Assembly: GCF_012913485.1 (NCBI RefSeq)
Contig: NZ_CP051774.1
Location: 124,001-188,000, forward strand
Direction: 5' to 3'
DNA from: Luteolibacter luteus
GTDB taxonomy: Bacteria; Verrucomicrobiota; Verrucomicrobiia; Verrucomicrobiales; Akkermansiaceae
Length of the DNA: 64,000 nt
Part shown: positions 37,168 to 46,450 of the stretch, one piece after another
Layout of the letters: each line of letters begins with the position of its first letter
Position numbering within the stretch: the first letter of the stretch is position 1
The notes under the pieces: generated by a model
What the model saw: the letters and a program-made list of their open reading frames with translations, nothing else
What the model was told of the DNA's origin: nothing
Database searches by the model: none
Program-made: the position numbers and the translations under genes

Positions 37168-38037
37168 GTGCTCCATTCACCCAAGACTATCCAAATCTAT
37201 CTCCCCGGTGGCGACCCTCAGGGCATCCGTGTGGCTGAGATCACGACTCGCATCGTGCAAGTAATCGAGGTCCCGCGCAGCCTGCTGCCCGAGTTTCTGA
37301 AGATGCCGGAGAGTCTTCAGGTTGCGGTCTACTTCCTCGTCGGCGAGTCGGAGGACGGTGACGAACGGAAAGTCTACATCGGGCAGACCGGGGACCTGCG
37401 GGCACGGCTGACGGCCCACAACAAGGAGAAGGAATTCTGGGAGCGCGTTCTAATCCTGGTCTCACGCACCCACAGTCTCACCCAGACTCACGCACTCTTC
37501 TTGGAATGGCACTCCCTCCAAGCCACCCGCGCCGCAGGACGCTTCACCGATGAGAATGGCAACGCTGGCAGCAAGCCATACACCCCTGCCCCGATGGAGG
37601 CGGATTGCCACGAAATCTTCGACACTGGCCGCACCCTCCTCGCCACCCTCGGCTTTCCTCTTTTCGATTCCGTAACGAAGTCCGGTGAATCCTCCGAAGC
37701 CGAGGAAATCTTCTACTGCAAGGCCGTGGGCACCAGCGGCCGGGGCCTCTACACACCGGAAGGTTTCGTCGTTCTGAAAGGCTCCATCGGTCGACGCGAA
37801 AGCGTACCTTCAATCAAGGATACTTCCGACGATCGCTTTCGCCTGCAGTTGATCGAGGCAAAGGTCATGCGTGAGGATGGCGACACCGTCATCTTCGAGA
37901 AGGATCATCTCTTCCGCTCCCCCAGCATGGCTGCCGTCGCCCTAATGGGCCGCACCGCCAACGGTTGGCTGGAGTGGAAGAACAAGGACGGTAAATCCCT
38001 CGACGCCCTGAAGAGGCAGGTCCCGGCGCAAGTTTGA
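37168..38037 (+). CDS. GIY-YIG nuclease-like protein with C-terminal DUF4357 (289 aa)
   Basis: Begins at GTG 37168. The GIY-YIG core lies at ~52-120: VYFLVG (55-59), VYIGQT with Y70, arginines R78/R80 in DLRARL, and E113 in FLEWHSL. These are the expected tyrosine, arginine and glutamate positions of the catalytic fold. The last ~45 residues (RSPSMAAVALMGRTANGWLEW) match DUF4357, a small domain often found at the end of restriction-type and GIY-YIG proteins. The next gene, 63 bp downstream on the same strand, is a DUF262/HNH protein, so the two probably form one DNA-targeting module. A defence role is inferred. Confidence 0.85.
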   Translation: MLHSPKTIQIYLPGGDPQGIRVAEITTRIVQVIEVPRSLLPEFLKMPESLQVAVYFLVGESEDGDERKVYIGQTGDLRARLTAHNKEKEFWERVLILVSRTHSLTQTHALFLEWHSLQATRAAGRFTDENGNAGSKPYTPAPMEADCHEIFDTGRTLLATLGFPLFDSVTKSGESSEAEEIFYCKAVGTSGRGLYTPEGFVVLKGSIGRRESVPSIKDTSDDRFRLQLIEAKVMREDGDTVIFEKDHLFRSPSMAAVALMGRTANGWLEWKNKDGKSLDALKRQVPAQV

Positions 38038-38100
38038 ACCGACTGGCTGACGTCTCCCTCGAATCGGCTCCTGCGAGCGCTCCTTCCATTTCCCCTTTTC

Positions 38101-40347
38101 ATGCCCCCTACTGACCTTAGCAAACCTCACGTCATCAGTCTCAAACAGATTGCCGCATGGGACCTCGAAGATCTCAATGCTCCCTTTCAGATCAAAGCGA
38201 GTGTTCCGGCCTTGCAACGCGGACTTGTATGGAGTCCCCAGCAAGTCGAGCTGCTCTGGGACTCCATCCTCCGCGGATTCCCCATCGGCTGCCTTGTGGT
38301 CACATCCAAGCTCGAGGAGCAGGAACGTGGCACCAAGACAGGCATCACTCATCATTTGCTCGACGGCCAGCAGCGATGCAATGCAATCACGCTCGGGTAT
38401 CATGACCCTTTCGATGGCAGTGGGACAAAGGTCAGGGGAAACGCTTCGGAATCAATCCTATGGCTCGATCTCGCACCGGATGGGATCCCAAACTCCGAAG
38501 CGGAGAGCCGCCAGATCCCGAACTCCAGCACCCGCGAGTTCCTCACTCGCGTCACTACGCTAGCTCACCCATGGGGATATCAGCCGGACGACAGCGCAGG
38601 ACGTCTGGCCGCATCTGAAGCACGAGACGCCGTTGAATGGGAATACTATGGCAAGGAGGCACCCAAGCACCGTCCCCTCTCTCGCGATCTGCTTCCTTGG
38701 CGGAGCAATGCACCGGTGCCGCTGTCATGGCTCACTCGCTTTCTGACGGACGATTCGGGAGAGCCGACTCCAAAGCTAGAATTTTGGAACCAGGTTAAAG
38801 AACGCCTCGAGCAGGAAGCCAAGATCCGGAGGTGGCCGACCCTGGCATTGGAGGCACTGGCGAGAGGAACAAACTCACCCTCATTGGAAACCATCCACGC
38901 AGCGCTTCTGCGAGTGGAGAGGACCCGGGTGGTGATAATCGAAGCACCGCCGGATCTTCTCGCCCAATCCCAACAGGAGCGGGCAGTTGCCGATGAGGGG
39001 CGTGCAGAAATTTCCAGCATCGAGCATCTTTTCAGCCGGCTCAATCGCCTAGGCAAGCCGCTTGATGGGGAGGAATTGGCCTACTCCCTGATCAAGGCCT
39101 ATTGGCCCGAAGTCGCAAATCTCATCGATGCTGTTGCGACCCGAAGGCTACCGGCCTCCCATCTCGTCTCCTTGGCGATCCGGACGGCGCTCACCGACCC
39201 AGGCAGCACCAAACTTGCCAGAGGCATCACAATTCCCAGGCTACGCGCGATCGCGAAGGCCTTGCCGCCTTCCGAGGGAGAAGAGCCCTCGGTCTCCTAC
39301 CAACAACGGATGAAGATCGAATCCTTCATCGGCAACGGAACATCGGGCTTCAACCGTCTGGCCAATGCTTGCGCCCAAGTAGATGAATGGCTTACTTATG
39401 ATCCCGAAAACGCGCTCACCGGCTTGCCCCCGGTGCTTGTCGCAAGTTTCGCACGGAGCAGCTCGGACATCTTCCTGTTCCTTCTTCACTTGGCGGACCG
39501 TCTGCGGGAAAATGAATGTGGCAAGAATCCAGCATGGAAGGAACTTCTGCCCGGATTGGCCACCATCTACCACTGGTTCAGCAAACCGGGAGAGCAAGCG
39601 GCCATCGCCGACCTGCTTCTGGAATCCATCTCCGGGGAGATCTCCCCTGAAAGCGTGAGGAGAGGCATGGCGTTGACCATCGCGGGGAACCGGGTGATCC
39701 TTCCTCAGGCTCCGGAAAAGGTTCAGGAATTTATCCTTATTCCCGATGACGAACAGCTGCCCCACTGGAAATGGTGGTCCTCGCTCATCGAGTCCTTCCC
39801 ACAAGAAGACAAGACAACGAGAGAGACAGACTGGAAGCCTTTTCTCCAGCGCACCGTCTGGTCCAAAGAACTTTTGCTGTATGCTCAAAGGGATTACCTC
39901 CACCGGCGATTTCCCAGCTATGATCCTTCCCGCAGGGACCTATGGGAGAACCATAACCGCCCTTGGGACTTCGATCACCTCCATGCAAGCGCGTACTTCT
40001 ACAACGCGAAATCGGGAGCCTACGCCGACTTCTGCCGCCAGTGGGGCAATTGCATCGGTAACCTGCGGGCATGGCCCTTCGAGGACAACCGTTCGGATGA
40101 GAAGCGGACGGCGAAGGAAAAGCTGGGCGGCAGACCCCAGCAGATGAGGGATAGCCTGATCTGGTCTGAGACCGAGATCGACGCATTTTCCCACGGAGAC
40201 AACGCCCGACTGAACGAGCACGCGGCCCGGAGCCTTGCAATTGCAATCCGGCAGCGGTATCTCGCCATCTATCAAGACTGGTATGAGTCCGTTGGAATAA
40301 AGTCCATCGTGCTTCCCGAGCTACTCGCCTGGCATTCCCCTGCCTGA
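38101..40347 (+). CDS. DUF262 (GmrS-like) protein with C-terminal DUF1524/HNH-like nuclease region (748 aa)
   Basis: The N-terminal DUF262 domain shows PALQRGLVWSPQQVELLWDSIL, GFPIG and DGQQR (88-92), the signature of ParB-like NTP-using GmrS proteins. The helical middle (~200-560) includes SSIEHLFSRLNRLGKPLDGEEL, also typical of DUF262 proteins. The C-terminus has WDFDHLHA (D625, H626) and NCIGNLRAW, then a lysine-rich end, the pattern of the DUF1524 (GmrD) beta-beta-alpha-metal nuclease. It is therefore a single-chain GmrSD-like enzyme, a family known to restrict modified phage DNA. Sampled lines look less GC-rich than the neighbours. Confidence 0.88.
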   Translation: MPPTDLSKPHVISLKQIAAWDLEDLNAPFQIKASVPALQRGLVWSPQQVELLWDSILRGFPIGCLVVTSKLEEQERGTKTGITHHLLDGQQRCNAITLGYHDPFDGSGTKVRGNASESILWLDLAPDGIPNSEAESRQIPNSSTREFLTRVTTLAHPWGYQPDDSAGRLAASEARDAVEWEYYGKEAPKHRPLSRDLLPWRSNAPVPLSWLTRFLTDDSGEPTPKLEFWNQVKERLEQEAKIRRWPTLALEALARGTNSPSLETIHAALLRVERTRVVIIEAPPDLLAQSQQERAVADEGRAEISSIEHLFSRLNRLGKPLDGEELAYSLIKAYWPEVANLIDAVATRRLPASHLVSLAIRTALTDPGSTKLARGITIPRLRAIAKALPPSEGEEPSVSYQQRMKIESFIGNGTSGFNRLANACAQVDEWLTYDPENALTGLPPVLVASFARSSSDIFLFLLHLADRLRENECGKNPAWKELLPGLATIYHWFSKPGEQAAIADLLLESISGEISPESVRRGMALTIAGNRVILPQAPEKVQEFILIPDDEQLPHWKWWSSLIESFPQEDKTTRETDWKPFLQRTVWSKELLLYAQRDYLHRRFPSYDPSRRDLWENHNRPWDFDHLHASAYFYNAKSGAYADFCRQWGNCIGNLRAWPFEDNRSDEKRTAKEKLGGRPQQMRDSLIWSETEIDAFSHGDNARLNEHAARSLAIAIRQRYLAIYQDWYESVGIKSIVLPELLAWHSPA

Positions 40348-40409
40348 GGTGGGTTTGGGGCCCTGACGGAACCGTGCGAGTTACAGCATGTCCCGCCACC
40401 CTGCATCCG

Positions 40410-43271
40410 CTACTCCTTCGCGCCCTGCTTGATCCATTCCAGCACGGCCTCACAAGTCGCCGCCGGCACGGAGGGCAGCGGGTACGGAGGCATGCTCTTC
40501 GTTTGGAGCATGCCGAGGATCGGGCTCTTGCCGGGGTTCGCCGGGTCCACCTTCTTCATCAGCCCCTCGTAGGTCGTAAAGTCATGCTGGGTCCCCGCGC
40601 CATGGCACGGCATGCACTGGGCATCGATCAGGTTCTTCCGCAGCCACGCATAGCTCAGCTCCTCCCGCCGGTAGGCGATGGCCGCACTCTCCGCACGTCC
40701 CGCCGTGGTCCGACCGTACAATTGGTCGAAGAAACTCACCACGTTTTCATAAGTATCCCCGTTGGCATCTTCCTCGGGCACGCGGAGCACCACCGGCTTG
40801 TCCTCACCGGATGCCGCGGCGAGCGGGCTGTCCGCCATCAGATGATTGAGAGTGAAATAGGCATCCAGCAACCACGGCTCTTCATCCCCCTGTCCCATCC
40901 GCGCATGCACTTGGAGACACATCGATGGCAGGAGCCCCGGAATTTCCAGGAAAAGCCCTCCCTCATCCGTCCGCTGAACCGAGCGGACCTCCAGGCGGTC
41001 ATGGCCGATCCTTCCAGGAAACCTCGCCGAATACTCCGGCGAGCCATAGGTCTTCGTGGAATCCACATAGTTCCATTGCTGGACGAACCACTTCTCCGGA
41101 GCAGGAACCTGCGGGCCAAGAGGATCCTTGAACGTGAGCAAGAGCCCGTTCTTGCAGGCCTTCCACCCGGTCATCACAGCGCTCTCCCGGCCGGTCCAGC
41201 GGACGCGGTGCAAGCATCCCTCCGCAACGGCGTAGTCGCCCCAACCGTCGAGCCCCGCGACGAAGACTTGGCCGTCGCGCGGCTGCACCGCCACACGGCA
41301 GGCTCCGCTCGCGAAGCTTCCCGGCATCGGCACCACCGCTGCCTGCGGCGTCCCCTCGGCGGAATCCCGCACCATGTAGTACCACCCGCCCGTGCCATAG
41401 CTGATGCCCAGAAGCGATTGCCCCAAGGGCCCGAAGCGCGGCTCGTCCAGGAACAAACGGCTCCCCGGTGAATTGTCCACCCCGCGCGGCAGGTAGAGGA
41501 TCCGGCGCTGCTTCGCGGTGGAGGCGACGTTCTCGGGGTGAGCGGACTCATAAATCGTGCAGGTCCCGTTGTTGCTCTCACCCTCCGACGAATCCGAAAA
41601 GACCAGTCCATCCTTGCGCACCGACAAGCCGAACGGATTCCGGGATCCCTCTCCCACCTTCGTGAGACCGCTGCCATCAGCCGCGATCCGGAATATCCCT
41701 GACCTCGCATTGAAATAGAAATTTCCCGCAGCATCTCGATGCAAGTCGCGCCCCGCATCATCCGCCTGCGGAATGTCTTCGCGGCTGAAGCGCTCGTAGT
41801 AATCCGCCTCTCCATCCCCGTTCAAGTCTACCAGACGGAAGATGAAGCGCCGCGCATTGACGTGGGGCGCGCCATTCACCACCTCCACGCCCATCGGCAG
41901 ATCCAGCCCGGCAGCATAGCGCTTCCAGACGACCTTGCCGAGATCACCTTCCAAGCCGGTCACCTTCCAGACATCTCCCACCAGGGTCGTCACGTAGGCG
42001 CTGCCATCCGCGGCGAAATCGATCCCGCTGAGCGTCATCGGTGTGCGGTACGGATTCGTTTCGATCGGCACGGGAATGTCATCGATCACATAGGCACCCC
42101 CGCGGCAGGCAGGATCCACATCCAGGACACCGGCCACCTCGATCGTCTCGCCAAAGCGCGACGGGCCGCCATCGAGAAGAGAAGACGGTGCCGGATCCTG
42201 CGCAGCCACCGCGAGGAGCTCCGCACGGATCCCGTCCTCGAGGCTCCCGCTGCCCCCCCAACTCAGCACTCGCCACCGGCCACCCGCGGATGCCGCCGTG
42301 ACCTCAAGCACCGCCCCTCCGCCCTGCGGCTTGAGCTTCACACTGCCTGCTGCTTTGACCCGGTGCAGGCACACGAGATCTCCCGCCTCTCCGCGGACCA
42401 GCCATCCGCCGGATCCCGGGATCTCCCGCGCGCTCCATTTCACCACGGCTCCGTCCTGGAGCCCGGCGATCTGCGGGAGCTGGAAGCTCACCGGCTTCTC
42501 AAGCCCGGAAACAAACTCGAAATCCCGGGAAAGAAACCGTTGCGAACCATCCTTCGACACGATGATCGAAGGCCGCTCCAGCAACCCGGCACCCTCCACC
42601 TCGGAGCGGAACACGGCTGAACTACCATGCACATAGTAGCCGGTGAAGCGGCCCGTCTTCCTCCCTTCGCAGCGCCAATCGTCACCAGCCCCCGCCAGGG
42701 TCGCCTTGCCCGCGACATCGATCGAGAAACCGAAGCGATCCACCTCGAAGCTGAAGGTATGCCGCGGGGCCGACATCCTCGCGCTCGGATAAAACCCCTC
42801 GAAGCAACCCGCGGTGCCGTTGAACACGATCACCCCTGGATCCTGGGCCGGACCTGCCAGGACATGAAAAATCCCTTTCCCTGCACGGGAGGTCACGGTG
42901 GTGAAATCCGGCCCCTTCGGGCGATCATAGGCTCCCGACTCCCGGTCATTGGTCCCGCCCCAGTGACCGCGCCGCCCGCCATCCAGTTCGGGAAATGGCG
43001 GTAACAACTCCGGCCGGTCGGACGGATTCGCGAGGTAGTAGTCCGCCTGCCGCGCGTAGAAATCATAGATGCGGTAGCGGTTCACCGCAGCATCGGTGAA
43101 TCGCTTTCCATCCCGCCCGCCGCTGGTCGCATAGTAGGGCAAGGGGCTCTGATCCCCCCTCAAAGGCAAGGCTCCGTAATCCAACGCAACCGCATCCCCT
43201 ACCCATACCGGAGCAAGGAACAGACATGCCAGCCAAGGGACCGGACGGAGAAACATGGAGATCAAGCGCAT
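40410..43271 (-). CDS. Large secreted propeller protein with C-terminal haem c domain (953 aa)
   Basis: The chosen start gives MRLISMFLRPVPWLACLFLAP, a signal peptide; an upstream open extension is shadow of the next gene. The first ~400 residues are beta-rich, and ~430-700 look like a six-bladed PQQ/sorbosone-dehydrogenase-like propeller (MTLSGIDFAADGSAYVTTLVGDVW, GSRNPFGLSVRKDGLVF). The end carries one haem-binding CMPCH followed by DFTTYEGLM and TKSMPPYPLP, the planctomycete-type cytochrome c. Such proteins oxidise unknown substrates in the periplasm. It is 20 bp downstream of the TIM-barrel gene and may belong to the sugar operon. Confidence 0.82.
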   Translation of the reverse strand: MRLISMFLRPVPWLACLFLAPVWVGDAVALDYGALPLRGDQSPLPYYATSGGRDGKRFTDAAVNRYRIYDFYARQADYYLANPSDRPELLPPFPELDGGRRGHWGGTNDRESGAYDRPKGPDFTTVTSRAGKGIFHVLAGPAQDPGVIVFNGTAGCFEGFYPSARMSAPRHTFSFEVDRFGFSIDVAGKATLAGAGDDWRCEGRKTGRFTGYYVHGSSAVFRSEVEGAGLLERPSIIVSKDGSQRFLSRDFEFVSGLEKPVSFQLPQIAGLQDGAVVKWSAREIPGSGGWLVRGEAGDLVCLHRVKAAGSVKLKPQGGGAVLEVTAASAGGRWRVLSWGGSGSLEDGIRAELLAVAAQDPAPSSLLDGGPSRFGETIEVAGVLDVDPACRGGAYVIDDIPVPIETNPYRTPMTLSGIDFAADGSAYVTTLVGDVWKVTGLEGDLGKVVWKRYAAGLDLPMGVEVVNGAPHVNARRFIFRLVDLNGDGEADYYERFSREDIPQADDAGRDLHRDAAGNFYFNARSGIFRIAADGSGLTKVGEGSRNPFGLSVRKDGLVFSDSSEGESNNGTCTIYESAHPENVASTAKQRRILYLPRGVDNSPGSRLFLDEPRFGPLGQSLLGISYGTGGWYYMVRDSAEGTPQAAVVPMPGSFASGACRVAVQPRDGQVFVAGLDGWGDYAVAEGCLHRVRWTGRESAVMTGWKACKNGLLLTFKDPLGPQVPAPEKWFVQQWNYVDSTKTYGSPEYSARFPGRIGHDRLEVRSVQRTDEGGLFLEIPGLLPSMCLQVHARMGQGDEEPWLLDAYFTLNHLMADSPLAAASGEDKPVVLRVPEEDANGDTYENVVSFFDQLYGRTTAGRAESAAIAYRREELSYAWLRKNLIDAQCMPCHGAGTQHDFTTYEGLMKKVDPANPGKSPILGMLQTKSMPPYPLPSVPAATCEAVLEWIKQGAKE

Positions 43272-43291
43272 GGCATCCTGCGGGAATAAAC

Positions 43292-44167
43292 TTACCTCGA
43301 CGCTACGGCGGTCTTGCGGACGAATGCGATGCTCTGCTTCACATCCGGCACGCTGTCCTCCCAGTTCGTTTCGTATTCGATATACAGGCATCCTCCGAAC
43401 TCCTGCCGTTTGAGTTCGCGGAGCACGGCAGGAATATCCACGACTCCGCGGCCCAGGATCTCGTCCGTCGTCTCCTTGCCGATCGCACTGCGGTCCTTGA
43501 TGTGCAGGTTCACGACTCTCCCTTCGAGGGTCTTGAGAGAAGCCAGGGGATTGAGCCCGGAAGTCGCCCAGTGCCCCAGATCGGCACACGATCCGATTCG
43601 CGGATCCCGATCCTTCACAAGATCCCGCACATACTCTGGTTCCCACAGCTTGTAGTTCGCATCGCCCGGATTCTTCGCGTGATTGTGGAACCCCAGACGG
43701 ATGTCGAATTCCTTCACCATCTTCTCGATCGCATCGAGATCCCCCACCGACTCGGTGCTGATGGACTCCGCGCCGATCTTCTTCGCGAATTCGAAGATCC
43801 TTCGCGCACCAGCCTCATCGGCCGGGATATCCGCGTAGAAGCCCATGGTCTTGATGCCATGCTTGGCGAGATGATTTCCCAGCGCCGCGATCTGCTCCTT
43901 GCTCATGCCCGGATCGAAGGAAGCTCCATCCTGCGGGCTCAGCTTCTGTCCCAGGCACAGCTCGATGCAGTTGCCCCCCGCTGCCGCCGTCTTCTCGATT
44001 GCTTCGTGGATGGAAAACAAACGGAAGGTATAGCTCTGGCAACCGATCTTGATCCTATCGGCGTCTCTTGCCACGGGGGCCTCTCCGAAAGCGCGGGATC
44101 CCAAGGTCAGGCCGCCTCCAAGGACAGCCAGGAATCGGCCGCGGCTCATCGATGATTTACGTCTCAT
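43292..44167 (-). CDS. Sugar phosphate isomerase/epimerase-like TIM-barrel protein (291 aa)
   Basis: An N-terminal export-like segment (SRGRFLAVLGGGLTLGSRAFG) is followed by a xylose-isomerase-like TIM barrel: IGCQSYTFRLFSIHEAIEKTAAAGG, CIELCLG, GFHNHAKNPGD, IGSCADLGHWATSG, VVNLHIKDR, LYIEYETNWEDSV. Metal ligands expected for the family (E, D/H, H, E) are visible. The signal suggests the periplasm, unusual for an isomerase but common in this phylum. It lies 74 bp after the kinase gene, so it may be in the same operon or in a separate one with the cytochrome. Confidence 0.85.
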   Translation of the reverse strand: MRRKSSMSRGRFLAVLGGGLTLGSRAFGEAPVARDADRIKIGCQSYTFRLFSIHEAIEKTAAAGGNCIELCLGQKLSPQDGASFDPGMSKEQIAALGNHLAKHGIKTMGFYADIPADEAGARRIFEFAKKIGAESISTESVGDLDAIEKMVKEFDIRLGFHNHAKNPGDANYKLWEPEYVRDLVKDRDPRIGSCADLGHWATSGLNPLASLKTLEGRVVNLHIKDRSAIGKETTDEILGRGVVDIPAVLRELKRQEFGGCLYIEYETNWEDSVPDVKQSIAFVRKTAVASR

Positions 44168-44241
44168 AGTGCGGAAAGGACGCTATCACCCCTGCCCGGC
44201 CAGCCTCTACGATCACGCGCTCAGTTCCCGAAATGATTGTC

Positions 44242-45285
44242 TCATCCTTGCATGAGATGAGATGGATTCGAGATGCCAAATGGCATGAAACCGAACCGCT
44301 CTCCCAGCGCGAAGCACTGCTCCACCGGAGGAATTCCTGCAGACGGCGAAGGGTGGCTCAATGATGCCGCCGCACAGCACACGGCGAGGTATACGCATCG
44401 CGATAGCGGCAGTTCTTCATGGATGCCGTGAAGGAATCCGGTCGCGAAGGCATCCCCCGCTCCCGTGGCTCCCGCAATGAATCCCTCGGGCAGCGCCAGT
44501 GCCGCCTGCACCACCGCCTCTCCCGCGGCAGACACCGAGACAGCACCGCTCGCCGAGTGAATGGTCACCGTGCCCCGCACTCCGGACTTGAGGATCTCAC
44601 GGGCTGCCGCGGCGAGTTGCTCCGGCTCGTCCGGTGACAGACATCTGCCGAGAACCTTCGATGCCTCGAGCTCATTCAAGAACAAGTGATCGGTAAACGG
44701 CAGCGATCCCATCACGACTTCACGGTAAGCGGGATGATCCGCGCTCACCAGATCCACCGCGGTGATCATTCCCGCCGCACTTGCCTCTTCCAGCAATCGC
44801 GAGGCACCGCTCCGGCCCGCCTCGTCAAATGCGTCCAGCCGCGCGAGAAGCATGAGGTAGCCGAGATAGAAGATCCGCGCACCCTCGCGCTTCACATCGC
44901 ACATCGCAGGCTCGAAAAGATCATTGGTCCCACGCTGGTGGAAAAAGGTCCGCCTGCCGCTTTCCTTCACCGTCATCGCATCCGTGTGTGAGGTCGGCTT
45001 GAGCGCGGAAACGTGCAATTGCCCGGTGTGGATACCATGCGCGGCGCAGTCGTCGAGGATCCAGCGTCCATTCGCATCATCCCCCACCAGCCCGCAGGCA
45101 TGGAGCGGATAGCCCGCTTTCAGCGCTGCCAGGTTCTTCAGGAGATTGTAGGGACCGCCGCCATTCGACTGGTGCTCTTCCAGGATGTTCGCCAGCGTGT
45201 CTTGCTCGGGATAGGCATCGATGATCTTCAGGTAATCCACGATGAAATTGCCGGCCGCCAGGATTCCCTTGCGTTCCTCTTTCAT
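44242..45285 (-). CDS. PfkB-family carbohydrate kinase (347 aa)
   Basis: Typical ribokinase-fold signatures: an N-terminal NGGGPYNLLKNLAAL and the C-terminal ATGAGDAFATGFL with the catalytic aspartate. It also shows CGLVGDDANGRWI and a FLNELEASKVLG strand. The start overlaps the stop of the oxidoreductase gene (ATGA), indicating translational coupling. PfkB kinases in such clusters usually phosphorylate a ketose at C1 or a related sugar acid. Here the partners are a XylA-type isomerase and a class I aldolase, so a ketose-1-phosphate product is the simplest reading. Substrate not determined. Confidence 0.9.
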   Translation of the reverse strand: MKEERKGILAAGNFIVDYLKIIDAYPEQDTLANILEEHQSNGGGPYNLLKNLAALKAGYPLHACGLVGDDANGRWILDDCAAHGIHTGQLHVSALKPTSHTDAMTVKESGRRTFFHQRGTNDLFEPAMCDVKREGARIFYLGYLMLLARLDAFDEAGRSGASRLLEEASAAGMITAVDLVSADHPAYREVVMGSLPFTDHLFLNELEASKVLGRCLSPDEPEQLAAAAREILKSGVRGTVTIHSASGAVSVSAAGEAVVQAALALPEGFIAGATGAGDAFATGFLHGIHEELPLSRCVYLAVCCAAASLSHPSPSAGIPPVEQCFALGERFGFMPFGISNPSHLMQG

Positions 45286-46427
45286 GGATGACCGGCGGTT
45301 TGAGTAGGAATGCTGGCGACGACGCCACGCTGATGCGCTTCCAGCGCAGCCGCGAAAATTTCATGGGATGCCACCGCTTCTTCCGGCGTGGCACAGCCAA
45401 AGCGTCCGCCCAGTTCGCCCGCGCGCTCCATGAGATAGGCTGCCCACATCTGTTGGATCACATCCGGGAAGCCCGGCTCGAAAATGCCTCCGGTCACGGT
45501 CTTGAAAGGCGTGGCAAAGCCGAGATCCGTTCGCTTCCACCATTGTTCCTTGCCCCGCTCGAAGACATGGAGGGTCTTCGGCTCCGCCGTGCTGAAACGC
45601 ACCCCGCCATCGGTTCCCAGCACTTCGATGAACCAGGTATTGGTCGCCCCCGGAGCCATTCGCTTCATCTCCAGACGGAGTGGAAATGCGTCACCCTTCT
45701 CCTCTGCCCAAGCGTGAATCACCGCGTTGTCCCAGGTGTCGCACGCCACCGTCCCGCTCTTGCCATCCGGCCGGCGGGGCCATCCCTTCTGAAGCTGCGC
45801 GAAGGCGCTGCCGGGCTTCCAGCCAAGCCGCAAGGGGACGTGACACGCATGCATGCCCAGATCATTGAGCACCCCGCCTTCCCCGCAGGTAGCGCTGATC
45901 CGCTTCCAGTTCGCAGGCTTGTTAGGGTCGAGGTCGCTGCTGTGATGAAACCCGCAGGTCACTTCCAGGATACGCCCGAATCCGCCCTCGCGGACCAGCT
46001 CGACGACGCGCTGGGCTCCCGGAAAAAAGGGCATCTCCGAGCTGCATCTCACGAATCTCCCGCTCTTCCGGACGGCATCCAGAATCCGGCGGGCCGACGC
46101 GAGATCGATTCCAAAGGGCTTCTCGGCGAAGAGGTCTTTACCCGCCTCCAGCACATCCAGGTAGATCTTCTCGTGAAGATCGTGCGGCACGGCCACATAC
46201 ACGACATCCAGCTCCGGGTCCGCGAGAAGCTCCTTGTAGTCGGTGGTCTTGAGCGTGCAGGCGGGAATCCGGTCGAACCATTCCAAGGTGGCGGGATTGA
46301 GGTCCGCTACGGCTTTCAGTACGGGACGCACCGTCACGTCGGTCAGCGCGCACCAGCGTGCAAACGCGCTCGCCATTTCCCGGCCCATGAGGCCGCCGCC
46401 GATGATGCCTATGTGGATGTCTTTCAT
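45282..46427 (-). CDS. Gfo/Idh/MocA-family oxidoreductase (381 aa)
   Basis: The Rossmann start IGIIGGGLMGREMASAF binds NAD(P). AEKPFGIDL carries the conserved lysine of the EKP motif, and the C-terminal domain includes TCGFHHSSDLD, GGVLNDLGMHACHVPLRLG, where D and H are the usual catalytic positions. Length is normal. It is translationally coupled to the kinase and follows GlcF by 23 bp. It may oxidise or epimerise the sugar before the isomerase/kinase steps; the exact substrate cannot be read. Confidence 0.92.
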   Translation of the reverse strand: MKDIHIGIIGGGLMGREMASAFARWCALTDVTVRPVLKAVADLNPATLEWFDRIPACTLKTTDYKELLADPELDVVYVAVPHDLHEKIYLDVLEAGKDLFAEKPFGIDLASARRILDAVRKSGRFVRCSSEMPFFPGAQRVVELVREGGFGRILEVTCGFHHSSDLDPNKPANWKRISATCGEGGVLNDLGMHACHVPLRLGWKPGSAFAQLQKGWPRRPDGKSGTVACDTWDNAVIHAWAEEKGDAFPLRLEMKRMAPGATNTWFIEVLGTDGGVRFSTAEPKTLHVFERGKEQWWKRTDLGFATPFKTVTGGIFEPGFPDVIQQMWAAYLMERAGELGGRFGCATPEEAVASHEIFAAALEAHQRGVVASIPTQTAGHP

Positions 46428-46450
46428 GAAGGAGTCGAGGAAGCCGCCCG

